Assembly (NCBI GenBank): GCA_016707895.1
Contig: JADJGV010000001.1
Location: 483,501 to 547,500, forward strand
From: Myxococcales bacterium
Lineage (GTDB): Bacteria > Myxococcota_A > Polyangia > Haliangiales > Haliangiaceae
Direction of reading: 5' to 3'
DNA length: 64,000 nucleotides
Position numbers and translations under genes: made by a program. How positions within the stretch are numbered: the first letter of the stretch is position 1; every line of letters begins with the position of its first letter. Shown one piece after another: positions 55,445 through 64,000 of the stretch. A model generated the notes under the pieces. The model searched no databases and was not told the DNA's origin. It was given only the letters and a program-made list of their open reading frames with translations.

Positions 55445-56575
55445 TCACTCGTTGTCGATCGTCGGCAGCCGGGTCGGCACCAGCGCGGCGTCGCTGCCGA
55501 TGCCCTCGACCTCGCTGCGCTGGACCCGCAGGATGCCGAACACCGGGTCGCCGCCCTCCTGGTAATACAGCGCGACCTCGTCGATGCGCATGCCGCGCGG
55601 CGTGCGCGGGGCCTTCACCTTCTTGAACACCTTGCCGCGGTCGCGGATGGTCAGCGTCGCCCGGCGGGCGTCCCAGGCCAGGCCGATCGGATCGTAGGTC
55701 AGCGGCCGCGCGCCCAGCGGGTGGGCGATCAACTCGACGCCGCCGGCGTGGTCGAGCGCCTGATCGAGGTCGGCGCGCGCCAGCTCGAGCTCGGTCAGGT
55801 CGAGCTGCTCGTCGTCGCCGTAGGGTAGCGTGATGGACACCGCGACCTGCTTCTTGCGCGCGCCGCGGGCGTCGAACACGGTGGCCTCGCAGGTCGCCTG
55901 CATCTCGACGCCGCTGCAGCCGCCGATCACGTAGTAGGTCTGGGCGCCGACCGGCACCGCGAACGCCCGCCACGGCTGCGAGCCGTCGCCCGACAGGATC
56001 CAGTCGACGACGTCGTTGCCGACGCCGGCGCCGTTGAACCGCCCCGGCGGCAGCGGCGCGGGCGGCGGGTCGAGGCGCGGGCAGCCCTGCACCACCTTCA
56101 GCGTCTGCTCCCAGACCACCGCGCCGGCGTCGTCGGTGAGCCGGCCGACGATGTCGAAGTCCTCGCAGGTCGCGAACAGCACCTCGCCGTTGTCGTTCTC
56201 CTGGCCGGGCACCATCACCAGCTCGAGATCGGTGGCGTCGCCGCCCGCCGGGTGCGCGACCTGGGCGAACACGCCGTCGGTGAACACGTCGGTGGCGTCG
56301 CCGTTGGGCGCCCGCAGGTGGCGGCGGGTGGCGAGGTTGGCCTGGTAGGTCGCGCGCCCGGGCTTGCGCAGGTGCAGCACGCACGCCACCGGCTGGGTCA
56401 GCCGCGGGCGCCGGGCGCTGGGCACCACGTCGGTGATGTCGCCGTCGACGTAGACGCCGCACAGGAGGTCGACCTTGGGCTTGGCGCCGGCGACGGCGGG
56501 GCGGGCGGTGGCGCCGACGCCGATCAGGGCGGCGGCGACGGCGGTGAGGGCGCAGACCAGCGACAGCTTCGACAC
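55445..56575 (-). CDS. Secreted protein sharing a C-terminal domain with the 51.5 kb protein
   Basis: 376 residues from the GTG at 56575, with a GGAGG-rich leader just upstream. The signal peptide is KLSLVCALTAVAAALIGVGATARPAVAGA. The N-terminal half has Cys pairs (LLCGVYVDG, VACVLHL, ATCEDF, QGCPRL) and a beta-sandwich-like pattern. The last 80 residues, ATLTIRDRGKVFKKVKAPRTPRGM, then IDEVALYYQ and VFGILRVQRSEVEG, match the tail of the secreted protein at 51.5-52.1 kb. No known family was recognised. It lies in a minus-strand run with the putative beta-barrel protein. Confidence 0.75.
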   Translation of the reverse strand: MSKLSLVCALTAVAAALIGVGATARPAVAGAKPKVDLLCGVYVDGDITDVVPSARRPRLTQPVACVLHLRKPGRATYQANLATRRHLRAPNGDATDVFTDGVFAQVAHPAGGDATDLELVMVPGQENDNGEVLFATCEDFDIVGRLTDDAGAVVWEQTLKVVQGCPRLDPPPAPLPPGRFNGAGVGNDVVDWILSGDGSQPWRAFAVPVGAQTYYVIGGCSGVEMQATCEATVFDARGARKKQVAVSITLPYGDDEQLDLTELELARADLDQALDHAGGVELIAHPLGARPLTYDPIGLAWDARRATLTIRDRGKVFKKVKAPRTPRGMRIDEVALYYQEGGDPVFGILRVQRSEVEGIGSDAALVPTRLPTIDNE

Positions 56576-56716
56576 GGAGGCCTCCAGGGGTTCGCGTCGG
56601 GCAATTCCACGAACCGTGCCACGCGGCGGCGCGCCCGCGGTCGCGTCGCGATCCAGCCACTTGCGCGCGTCACGCCGCCGGCGCGCGCCGTCACACCGTA
56701 ACCGCGACCGTAACCG

Positions 56717-58183
56717 TTACGCCCCGTCGCCCTTGAGCAGCCGCGCCAGCTTGTTGCGGCCGATGCCGAGGCTGCGCGCCGCCGCCGACTGGTTGCCGCC
56801 CGCGCGCTCGACCGCCGCCTGCGCGTAGCGGCGCTCGACCTCGGCCAGCGCCAGCTCGTGCGGCACCACCACGCCGGCCACCGCCGCCGCCGCCTCGCTG
56901 CGATCGAGCCCGAGCGTCACCGCGTCGATCACCGTGCCGCGGGCCAGCACCACCGCGCGCTCGATCGCGTGCTCGAGTTCGCGGACGTTGCCGGGCCAGC
57001 CGTGGGCGCACAGCGCCTGGCGCGCGTCGTCGGTCAGGACCGGCACCACCTTGCGGTGGCGACGGCCGTAGACCGCGGCGAAGTGCTCGGCCAGCTGCAG
57101 GATGTCGTCGTCGCCGCGGGCCCGCAGCGGCGGCAGCTCGATCTCGATCACCCGCACCCGGAAGTACAGGTCGCTGCGGAACTGCCCGGCCTTGACCATC
57201 GCCGCGAGGTCGCGGTTGGTCGCGACCACCAGCCGGACGTCGCTCGACAGCGTCTCCCGGCCGCCGACCCGCTCGAACTTGCGCTCCTGGACGAAGCGCA
57301 GGAGCTTGCCCTGCAGCTCGAGCGGGATCTCGCCCAGCTCGTCGAGGAACAGCGTGCCGCCGGCGGCCGCCTCGACCTTGCCGATCACCCGGGCGTCGGC
57401 GCCGGTGAACGCGCCGCGCTCGTGGCCGAACAGCTCGCTCTCGACCAGGTTGGCCGGCAAGGTCGTGCAGTCGACCGCCACCAGCGGCGCGTCCTTGCGC
57501 TCGCTGTTGACGTGGATCGCGCGGGCGAAGACGCCCTTGCCGGTGCCGGTCTCGCCGCGCAACAGCACGGTGGCGTCGGTCTGCGCCGCCCGGGCGATCA
57601 CGTCGTAGACCGCGCGCATCGTCGGCGACTGGCCGACGACGTGGTTGTAGCGCCCGCGCACCGCCACGCCGGGCCGCTCGCGGTGGCCGCGCAGCGTCGT
57701 GAACTCGAGCGCGCGCCCGATCTGGTCGGCCAGCGCGCTGGCGAACGCCCGATCGCGATCGGCGAAGGCGCCGCCCTTGTGGTTGAGCACCTGCAGCACG
57801 CCGCGCAGGGTCGCGTCGGGGCCGCGCACCGGCACGCACAGCATCGACCGCGTCGTGTAGCCGGTGCGCTGATCGATCTCGGCGTGCCAGCGCGGATCGC
57901 GGGCGGCGTCGGCGATCATCACCGCCTCGCCGGTGCGCGCCACCGCGCCGGCGACGCCGCGCCCGACCGGCAGGCGCAGCTCGTCGAGCTCGAGCGCGTC
58001 GGCCAGCCGGGCCCGCAGCTCGCCGGTGGCGCCGTCGACCACCCACAGCGTGGCCCGCTCGGCGCCGATCGCCCGCGCCACCCGATCGGCGCACGACGCC
58101 AGCAGCTCGTCGAGCTCGACCTCGCGGGCGATCATCGCCCCGAGATCGGCCAGGAGCTCGAACCGCTGCTCGTCTTCGCTCAT
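56717..58183 (-). CDS. GAF-domain sigma-54-dependent activator
   Basis: 488 residues from the ATG at 58183; an ATG at 58201 adds six residues. The N-terminal GAF domain (about residues 20-165) reads CADRVARAIGAERATLWVVD and SMLCVPVRG. The AAA+ domain has Walker A LRGETGTGKGV, the sigma-54 loop ERGAFTGAD, LFLDELGEIPL, and FRSDLYFRVRVIEIELPPLRAR. The C-terminal Fis helix-turn-helix is GGNQSAAARSLGIGRNKLARLLK. It has no receiver domain, so it senses a small molecule or protein via GAF rather than phosphorylation. It is second in an operon with the MBL-fold gene; a triple half-site at 59230-59254 is its likely enhancer. Confidence 0.94.
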   Translation of the reverse strand: MSEDEQRFELLADLGAMIAREVELDELLASCADRVARAIGAERATLWVVDGATGELRARLADALELDELRLPVGRGVAGAVARTGEAVMIADAARDPRWHAEIDQRTGYTTRSMLCVPVRGPDATLRGVLQVLNHKGGAFADRDRAFASALADQIGRALEFTTLRGHRERPGVAVRGRYNHVVGQSPTMRAVYDVIARAAQTDATVLLRGETGTGKGVFARAIHVNSERKDAPLVAVDCTTLPANLVESELFGHERGAFTGADARVIGKVEAAAGGTLFLDELGEIPLELQGKLLRFVQERKFERVGGRETLSSDVRLVVATNRDLAAMVKAGQFRSDLYFRVRVIEIELPPLRARGDDDILQLAEHFAAVYGRRHRKVVPVLTDDARQALCAHGWPGNVRELEHAIERAVVLARGTVIDAVTLGLDRSEAAAAVAGVVVPHELALAEVERRYAQAAVERAGGNQSAAARSLGIGRNKLARLLKGDGA

Positions 58184-58227
58184 CGCGCGTGCCGGCAGCA
58201 TAGCGCGCCGCGCGCCGACCGGGCCGA

Positions 58228-59100
<873 letters not shown>

Positions 59101-59101
59101 C

Positions 59102-59146
59102 AGGTCTCCTCGTCGCGAGGGGAATCGACCCGCGACGGGGAGACCT
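59102..59146 (-). promoter_or_regulatory. 16-bp inverted repeat covering the MBL ribosome site
   Basis: AGGTCTCCTCGTCGCG (59102-59117) pairs with CGCGACGGGGAGACCT (59131-59146), 15 of 16 bases, with a 13-base loop. The start-proximal arm contains the GGAG ribosome site of the MBL gene. It could be an operator or an RNA hairpin that hides the ribosome site. A transcript starting near 59139 would still form a shorter stem. Confidence 0.55.
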
Positions 59147-59149
59147 CAT

Positions 59150-59165
59150 TGCACCCGCTGCGCCA
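59150..59165 (-). promoter_or_regulatory. Sigma-54 promoter of the MBL-activator operon
   Basis: The minus strand reads TGGCGCAGCGGGTGCA, one base different from the EF-hand promoter at 23787-23802. TGGC and TGCA have exact sigma-54 spacing. The predicted start is near 59139, giving a 39-base leader with a ribosome site. Confidence 0.58.
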
Positions 59166-59229
59166 CCCGCGGCGTCAACGAATTCGGACGGTTGCGCGCC
59201 GGGCCCGGAATCGGTCGAGGCGCGATTTC

Positions 59230-59254
59230 GGAGCACCTGCTCCACCGTGGAGCA
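59230..59254. promoter_or_regulatory. Triple half-site enhancer upstream of the MBL-activator operon
   Basis: GGAGCA (59230-59235), TGCTCCA (59238-59244) and TGGAGCA (59248-59254) form overlapping perfect inverted repeats, 91-115 bases upstream of the predicted start. That is the usual place for a sigma-54 activator, here probably the GAF activator acting on its own operon. Confidence 0.55.
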
Positions 59255-59302
59255 ACCGCGCGGTGCGGCGGGAAGATCCGACCGCACCCCCGTCAACCCT
59301 TC

Positions 59303-62293
59303 ATGGCGTACGACCTGGACCGCAACCGCGCGCTGGACGAACACGACCGTGGCGGGGGCGGGGCCGCCCCGGGCAAGCGCCACCGCACCGACGGCCTCGC
59401 CCCGATCCGTCGCAAGGCCGCGCCGGCGGCGGACGGCGCCGCGACCGCGGCCGGCGACCGCGGCGACGTCGCGAGCGCGGCGATCGCGGCCAAGGGTCCG
59501 GGCGAGGCGCTGCCCGGCCCGGTGCGCGATCACTTCGGCGCCGCCTACGGCACCGATCTATCGGCGGTGCGGGTCCACACCGATCGGGCCGCGCAGCAGG
59601 CCGTCGACGCGTCGGGGGCGCGGGCCTTCGCGTACGGCGCCGACGTGTTCTTCGGCGCTGGCCAGTACGATCCCGGCTCGTCCAGCGGCCAGTTCTTGAT
59701 CGGCCACGAGCTCGCGCACGTCGCGCAGCAGGGCGCCGCCCCGACGCCCCAGGCCAAGCGGGTCGGCGCCGTCGACGATCCCGCCGAGCGGCAGGCCGAC
59801 GCGGCCGCCCACGCCGCGCTCGAGACCGGCCAGACCGGCGACGTCCACGAGGTCGAGGCCAGCGCGGCCGCGACCGCGGCGCTGGCCGGCCACCGCGCGC
59901 CGCTCACGTCGGCCGAGCCGCGGGTGCGGTTCTTCTCGCAGGACGAGGGCCCGACGCCGGGCGGCGGCGGCCACGCGCTGCTCACCGAGACCGCGCTGCG
60001 CAAGACCGGCGCGCTCAGCGACACCGAGGTGCGCACCGCGCGCATGGGCAACTGGGAGCGCGACCTGTCGCAGCTGCTGGTGCCGACCACCGTCGGCCTC
60101 GGCCTGACCGCGCCCGATCGACCGATCATGCAGGTGCTCAACCTGATCGCGATCAACGACTTCGGGCGCGGCGTCGATCTGCACCAGTTCGGCACCTACG
60201 ATCCGGTCGAGCACATCGACAACCCCACCGGCCTGCGCGGCTCCGACGTGATCGATCAGGGCGGCGTCGCCGACATGCCGGCCCACCACGCCGACGGCGC
60301 CAACCCCGACAACGCCGCGTCGATCTCCGGCCCGGGCGCAACCGTCCACGCCGCCGGCAGCTCCCACGACGCCTACGCCGATCGCGACGAGCGCTACCGG
60401 ACCAACTCGCACACCCTCGAGGGCGGCCACCACGTCGCCAACGCCAGCGACGCCGCCGCGTTCCAGGTCGACGAGACCGCGATCCCCAACTACATCTACG
60501 CCAGCCGCGACTGGTGCACCCAGACGCTGCGCAACGCCGCGCGGCTCGGCACCCAGCGCGATCTGCGCCTGGCCGACGGCACGCCGTCGCCCGAGACGCT
60601 GCACGGCCCGCGGATGTTCTCGAGCGGCGTCCACACGCTGCAGGACTACTACGCGCACTCCAACTTCTGCGAGATCGCGATCAACCTCCTGATCCGCGCC
60701 GGCGGGCTGCGGGTCGCGACCGCGACCGTCGAGCACCGCGACGCGCACAACCACCGGACGCTCGAGGGCGTCGGCACCACCGACCTGCGCGCGGTGGCCG
60801 GCGTCGGCGGCCGGGTGCTCGACTCCCACGTCCACCCCAACGACGCCGCCGGCGACGCGACCGCGCCCAACCTCACGGTCGGCGACCGCGAGGTCATCAC
60901 CACCGGCTCGTTCAACCTGACCGACACGATCGACAGCCTGGCCGAGGAGCTCAGCGCCAAGTGGCGCGCGCTCGACCCGTTCCGGGTCAAGCCCGACGAG
61001 CCCAGCCCGCTGATGCTGGCGACGATGGACTGGATCGAGCTGGACCCGGCCAACCCGGCCAACTTCAGCGCCTACGGCGCGGCGATGGCCGACTTCCTCC
61101 ACCCCGCGATCGCGACGATCTCGGGCCTGGGCGCCGGCGGGGCCGCGGTCGTCGACGGCGCCGGCGCGGTGGCCGCCGGGGGCGTGCGCGGCCTGGCGGC
61201 GGTCGGCAGCGGCGCGCTCGACTCGCTCGCCGCGGGCGCCGACCTGCTGCGCCGCCACACCGGCGTCGGCGGCGACGCGGCCACCGCGCTGCACGGCGGC
61301 GCCACCGCGATCGACGCCGGCGCCCGCGACGTCGCCGGCCACGTCACCGGCGCGACCGACGCCACCGCCGGCGCGATCCGCGGGCTGGTCACGCAGCTGC
61401 AGGCGCAGGAGCAAGCGCTCCGCACCCGGCAGCACAACCTGCGCGACCTGTACCGGTGGGCCTACGGCCACGGCCCGCTCGATCTGCTCAAGGCCGCCGC
61501 GCGCAACATCCCGATCGTCGGCGCCGCCGCGGCCGCCGCGGTCGAGTCCGCGCAGCAGCACATCCACGCGCTGATCGAGGGCGCGCTGGGGACGCTGTGG
61601 AACGCCGCCCTCGATCGCGGCACGGCGATCATCAACGAGTTCGTCGCGGCGGTCCGCGCCCGCACCAACGTCAGCCGCAACCGGCGGCCGGTCGCCGACG
61701 GCGCGTTCCGCGACGCCCGGCAGCGCCTCGCCGACATGTTCGGCAACGTCAGCGAGTTCTTCGACCCCGCCACCGGGCGGCCGCGGGTCAGCGACGGCGG
61801 CGCCGGGGGCGGCGAGGCCGGCCACTACACCGGCATCGCGCCGGCCAGCTACACGCCGCCGAGCCACAGCGAGATCGCCAAGGACCACGGCGACATCGAG
61901 AACCGCCCCGGCGAAGAGCACGCCCACGCCGGCGGCGGCCACGTCGAGGAGGGCAACTGGCTCAACGGCCTGGCCATGGCGCTGGCGCAGCGGGCGACCA
62001 ACGGCGTCGCCGAGCCGGTCAACGCGTGCTGGCAGCGCGTCGACGCCGGCGCGACGATCGCGGCCGACGATCCGATGCTCGCCGCGATCGACGCGCGGGT
62101 GAACCAGTACTTCGATCACCCGGCGGCCAACCGCGCCTTCTGGGAGGCGACCGTGCGCAGCTTCGTCGGCGGCGAGCTCGGGCCCGAGCTGATCGAGCAC
62201 CTGCGCAGCGCGACCGGCAGCGCGCCCGACGCACCGGGCCCGCTGGTCGACATCCCGCCCGAGCACCCGGCGGCGGGGCCGACCGCCCCATGA
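59303..62293 (+). CDS. DUF4157 protein with a Het-C-like region, candidate toxin
   Basis: 996 residues from the ATG at 59303, in the gap after the enhancer. The N-terminal DUF4157 (eCIS core) domain has HFGAAYGTDLSAVRVHT and the zinc-like motif LIGHELAHVAQQ (H135, E136, H139). The middle region carries MFSSGVHTLQDYYAHSNFCE: H444, D448 and H452 form an H-x3-D-x3-H pattern of the Het-C / zinc phospholipase C-like group. Further motifs are RMGNWERDLSQLL and HPNDAAGDATAPN. An Ala/Gly-rich amphipathic stretch (about residues 600-770) may contact membranes. DUF4157 proteins are often cargo of contractile injection systems, and Het-C domains occur in bacterial toxins (family knowledge). A toxin role is therefore likely but not proven. 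Confidence 0.82.
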   Translation: MAYDLDRNRALDEHDRGGGGAAPGKRHRTDGLAPIRRKAAPAADGAATAAGDRGDVASAAIAAKGPGEALPGPVRDHFGAAYGTDLSAVRVHTDRAAQQAVDASGARAFAYGADVFFGAGQYDPGSSSGQFLIGHELAHVAQQGAAPTPQAKRVGAVDDPAERQADAAAHAALETGQTGDVHEVEASAAATAALAGHRAPLTSAEPRVRFFSQDEGPTPGGGGHALLTETALRKTGALSDTEVRTARMGNWERDLSQLLVPTTVGLGLTAPDRPIMQVLNLIAINDFGRGVDLHQFGTYDPVEHIDNPTGLRGSDVIDQGGVADMPAHHADGANPDNAASISGPGATVHAAGSSHDAYADRDERYRTNSHTLEGGHHVANASDAAAFQVDETAIPNYIYASRDWCTQTLRNAARLGTQRDLRLADGTPSPETLHGPRMFSSGVHTLQDYYAHSNFCEIAINLLIRAGGLRVATATVEHRDAHNHRTLEGVGTTDLRAVAGVGGRVLDSHVHPNDAAGDATAPNLTVGDREVITTGSFNLTDTIDSLAEELSAKWRALDPFRVKPDEPSPLMLATMDWIELDPANPANFSAYGAAMADFLHPAIATISGLGAGGAAVVDGAGAVAAGGVRGLAAVGSGALDSLAAGADLLRRHTGVGGDAATALHGGATAIDAGARDVAGHVTGATDATAGAIRGLVTQLQAQEQALRTRQHNLRDLYRWAYGHGPLDLLKAAARNIPIVGAAAAAAVESAQQHIHALIEGALGTLWNAALDRGTAIINEFVAAVRARTNVSRNRRPVADGAFRDARQRLADMFGNVSEFFDPATGRPRVSDGGAGGGEAGHYTGIAPASYTPPSHSEIAKDHGDIENRPGEEHAHAGGGHVEEGNWLNGLAMALAQRATNGVAEPVNACWQRVDAGATIAADDPMLAAIDARVNQYFDHPAANRAFWEATVRSFVGGELGPELIEHLRSATGSAPDAPGPLVDIPPEHPAAGPTAP

Positions 62294-62880
62294 TCCCGCC
62301 GCTGCCCGCGTCGACGATCGACGATCTCGACGCCGCCTGGCTGGCGGCGTGGATCGCCCCGGTGCCCGACGAGCCGGGCCTGCCGCGCGACGACGCGGCC
62401 CGGATCGCCGCGGCCTACGCCGAGGCGTCGCGGGTGACGGCGTGGCCGACCGCGGCGCCGGCGGTGTGGCTGGGCACCCGGGTCGCGCTGCGCCCGACCA
62501 GCGGCACCCGCGGCTACGCGTTCGCGCGCGTCAGCATCCGCGGCGGCGCGCTGCGCGGGTTCGTCGCGCCGCTGCGTGCCGCGAGCTTCGACGAAGAGAC
62601 CGACGTCCGGACCGCGATCGCGGCGCTGCAGGCCGGCCAGCCGGTCGGCGCCAGCCGCGCGGCGGCGTACGCCCGCAGCGCGGCGCCGGCCCACGGCGAT
62701 CACCCGATCGTGGCGGCGCGCGGTCCGGCGGCGGTGATCGACGGCGGGCCCGGCGCGCGCGCGTTCGTGCGCCAGGCCGGCAACCGCCTGCTGGTGATCG
62801 AGCCGCTGCCCGCGACCACCGCGTCGGGCACGCGCTACGAGCCGGCCGCGGCGTACGCCGAGCTGTGGCGCGTGCCGTGA
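62290..62880 (+). CDS. Uncharacterised partner of the Het-C-like protein, possible immunity protein
   Basis: 196 residues. It overlaps the upstream stop (ATGA, 62290-62293), so the two are made in fixed ratio. No signal peptide. It has a helical N-terminus (LDAAWLAAWIAPVPDEPGLPRDDAARIAAAYAEASRVT), followed by a beta-rich part (VWLGTRVALRPTSG, GYAFARVSIRGGALRGFVAPL, RAFVRQAGNRLLVIEPLP). I do not recognise the family. A small gene fused by overlap to a toxin-like gene is a typical position for immunity or chaperone proteins, hence the suggestion. Confidence 0.7.
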   Translation: MIPPLPASTIDDLDAAWLAAWIAPVPDEPGLPRDDAARIAAAYAEASRVTAWPTAAPAVWLGTRVALRPTSGTRGYAFARVSIRGGALRGFVAPLRAASFDEETDVRTAIAALQAGQPVGASRAAAYARSAAPAHGDHPIVAARGPAAVIDGGPGARAFVRQAGNRLLVIEPLPATTASGTRYEPAAAYAELWRVP

Positions 62881-62974
62881 TCCGAAAATGCCGCGAGGCG
62901 CGGGTGCCGCCGCGCCTCGCCGTGGGTGGATGTCTGCGCCTGGGTCGAAGGGCGCGCGCGCGCCCCGTCGTGGA

Positions 62975-63721
62975 TCAGTTGAAGGCGTAGCCGAAGCGCA
63001 TGTAGCCGTTGCCGAAGACCTCGTCCGAGCCGAACTCGGTGTCCTTGGCCGACCAGTTGCGGCCCACGCCACCGGCGATCGCGAAGTTCAGGCCGCTCGA
63101 CCAGGTCCAGTGCCAGCCGACCAGCACCTGCGGGCCGAAGGTGGTGTTGGTGGTCTCGTCGGCGACCGCGCAGCCGTCGCACGAGTACGTGTCCTTGAAC
63201 GTCCGCGAGATGATGCCGGGCTCGAGGAACAGGCCCTGGTAGGTGCGGCGGAAGTAGAGCGGCAGGCCGACGCCGAGCTCGACGCCCGAGGTCTTGAAGC
63301 TGCCGTCCTGGCCGGGCGGGCTGTAGTAGTTCACGTCGCCGCGGATCGCGATGTTCTGGTTGAGCCCGTAGCTCACCGACACGCCGTAGCTGCCGAGCAC
63401 CCAGCCGAGCGGGTTGGTCGACACGTTCCACTTCTTGAACTTCTTGAGGTAGTCGTTCTCCTGCCCGACCGGCACCAGCTGCCCGTTGATGTGGTTCACG
63501 TTCTCCCACGGCTCGGTCTGCGGCGCGGCGGTGGCCGGCGCGGCCGGCGCGGTGGCGGCCGGCGCGGCGGGGGCCGGCTGGGTCACGATGACCGGCGCCG
63601 GGGACACGACGACCACCGGCCCGGCAGCGGTGGTGGGCGCGGGGGCCGGGGCGGGGGTCCCCTGCGCGAGCGCGACCGACGACGACGCCACGATGAAAGC
63701 GAGGGCAGCGAGCTTGTTCAT
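62975..63721 (-). CDS. Outer-membrane beta-barrel protein
   Basis: 248 residues from the ATG at 63721. A signal peptide (KLAALAFIVASSSVALAQG) is followed by a Pro/Ala-rich linker (TPAPAPAPTTAAGPV). The barrel strands include LGWVLGSYGVSVSYGLN, IAIRGDVNYYSPPG, GVELGVGLPLYFRRTY and FGPQVLVGWHWTWSSGLNFAIAGGV. The end GYMRFGYAFN resembles OMP C-termini, though the last residue is Asn. A Cys pair (SCDGCAV) sits in a loop. Similar small barrels are frequent in this group; the role is unknown. Confidence 0.8.
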   Translation of the reverse strand: MNKLAALAFIVASSSVALAQGTPAPAPAPTTAAGPVVVVSPAPVIVTQPAPAAPAATAPAAPATAAPQTEPWENVNHINGQLVPVGQENDYLKKFKKWNVSTNPLGWVLGSYGVSVSYGLNQNIAIRGDVNYYSPPGQDGSFKTSGVELGVGLPLYFRRTYQGLFLEPGIISRTFKDTYSCDGCAVADETTNTTFGPQVLVGWHWTWSSGLNFAIAGGVGRNWSAKDTEFGSDEVFGNGYMRFGYAFN

Positions 63722-63878
63722 GGTCCAGCCGTAGAGCAACCCCCGCGCCATGTCCACGAACGCATCCCAACCCGCTGAAATCGCACGCGCCCTCTGACAA
63801 CGTGACGAACGTCGAACGTCGACCACTCACCAGGCCCCTGCCAGATCCTGACAATCGCGTCGCGATCTCAGCCCGTCG

Positions 63879-64000
63879 CTAGCCAGCGCGGCGGCGCCGG
63901 AGCCGGCCGGTCACCGCCGCCACCTCGGGCACGCGGAACACCACCATCGGCCACAGGTACAGCGCGCCGTAGAGCGGCAGCGCCAGCGCCGCGGCCACCA
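63879..64000 (-). CDS. C-terminal end of a membrane protein (cut by window edge)
   Basis: Frame ending in TAG at 63879-63881, open to the right edge. The last 39 or so residues contain a hydrophobic stretch (VAAALALPLYGALYLWPMV) and a basic tail (GRLRRRRAG). This looks like the final helix and cytoplasmic end of an inner-membrane protein. The family cannot be told from this fragment. Confidence 0.6.
   Translation of the reverse strand, partial: VAAALALPLYGALYLWPMVVFRVPEVAAVTGRLRRRRAG

Noticed and set aside
59255..59302. Sigma-54 promoter for the Het-C-like gene
   Set aside because: No TGGC-N7-TTGC-like pair with correct spacing lies on the plus strand between the enhancer and the start codon.

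Overview
The window is very GC-rich, densely coded chromosomal DNA that looks like a myxobacterium (Myxococcota), most plausibly of the Haliangium/Kofleria branch. The signs are a MYXO-CTERM sorting tail, MopE-type Cys/Asp repeat proteins, two DUF4157 (eCIS core) proteins, two sigma-54 activators, a Hanks-type Ser/Thr kinase, LL-diaminopimelate aminotransferase, and many lipoproteins with Asp/Ala-rich linkers. The taxonomic placement is inference. I see no rRNA, tRNA, CRISPR array, insertion sequence or phage gene. No stretch over 300 bases lacks a gene.

Layout. 1-7.0 kb: the 3' end of lon, a DUF4157 protein, a TetR/sterol-desaturase-family pair, a GNAT enzyme, a phosphoesterase, and dapL with an apparent N-terminal frameshift. 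7.0-16.1 kb: cell-envelope genes, namely a small outer-membrane barrel, a 990-residue repeat/PDZ protein, and a coupled pair of MopE-repeat surface proteins. 16.2-24.4 kb: a MacA-MacB efflux operon, a sigma-54 response regulator and histidine kinase, a NodT/TolC outer-membrane factor and an EF-hand lipoprotein. Four sigma-54-type promoters and a repeated ACCTGCAG motif tie these together. 24.4-33.7 kb: an acyl-CoA dehydrogenase, DUF3060 protein, low-molecular-weight phosphatase, twin Gly-rich lipoproteins, HNH nuclease, feoAB behind a likely Fur box, and an unknown helical protein. 33.7-41.6 kb: a Ser/Thr kinase, lipoprotein nuclease-fold and 3D-domain enzymes, an FAD oxidoreductase, and a MocR regulator divergent from an EamA exporter with a 15-bp inverted repeat between them. 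41.6-48.9 kb: an SDR plus PF10118-type hydrolase pair divergent from a TetR operon that encodes a possible caspase-fold protein and a large M28-type peptidase. 48.9-56.6 kb: a pentahaem cytochrome lipoprotein coupled to a glycan-binding-domain protein, two secreted proteins sharing a novel-looking C-terminal domain, TerB-like and AarF/UbiB-like proteins, a tiny secreted Cys peptide and a barrel protein. 56.7-64 kb: a GAF-sigma-54 activator in an operon with a metallo-beta-lactamase-fold protein, with its own likely sigma-54 promoter and enhancer; a 996-residue DUF4157 protein with a Het-C-like motif and a translationally coupled small partner; an outer-membrane barrel; and the 3' end of a membrane protein.

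The most interesting system is the 16.2-24.4 kb envelope-stress module. A membrane histidine kinase and a sigma-54 response regulator appear to control their own operon, a MacAB pump, its TolC-like partner, and a periplasmic His/Asp-rich EF-hand lipoprotein. The arrangement resembles E. coli ZraPSR but adds an efflux pump. The second is the DUF4157/Het-C-like candidate toxin with its coupled partner.
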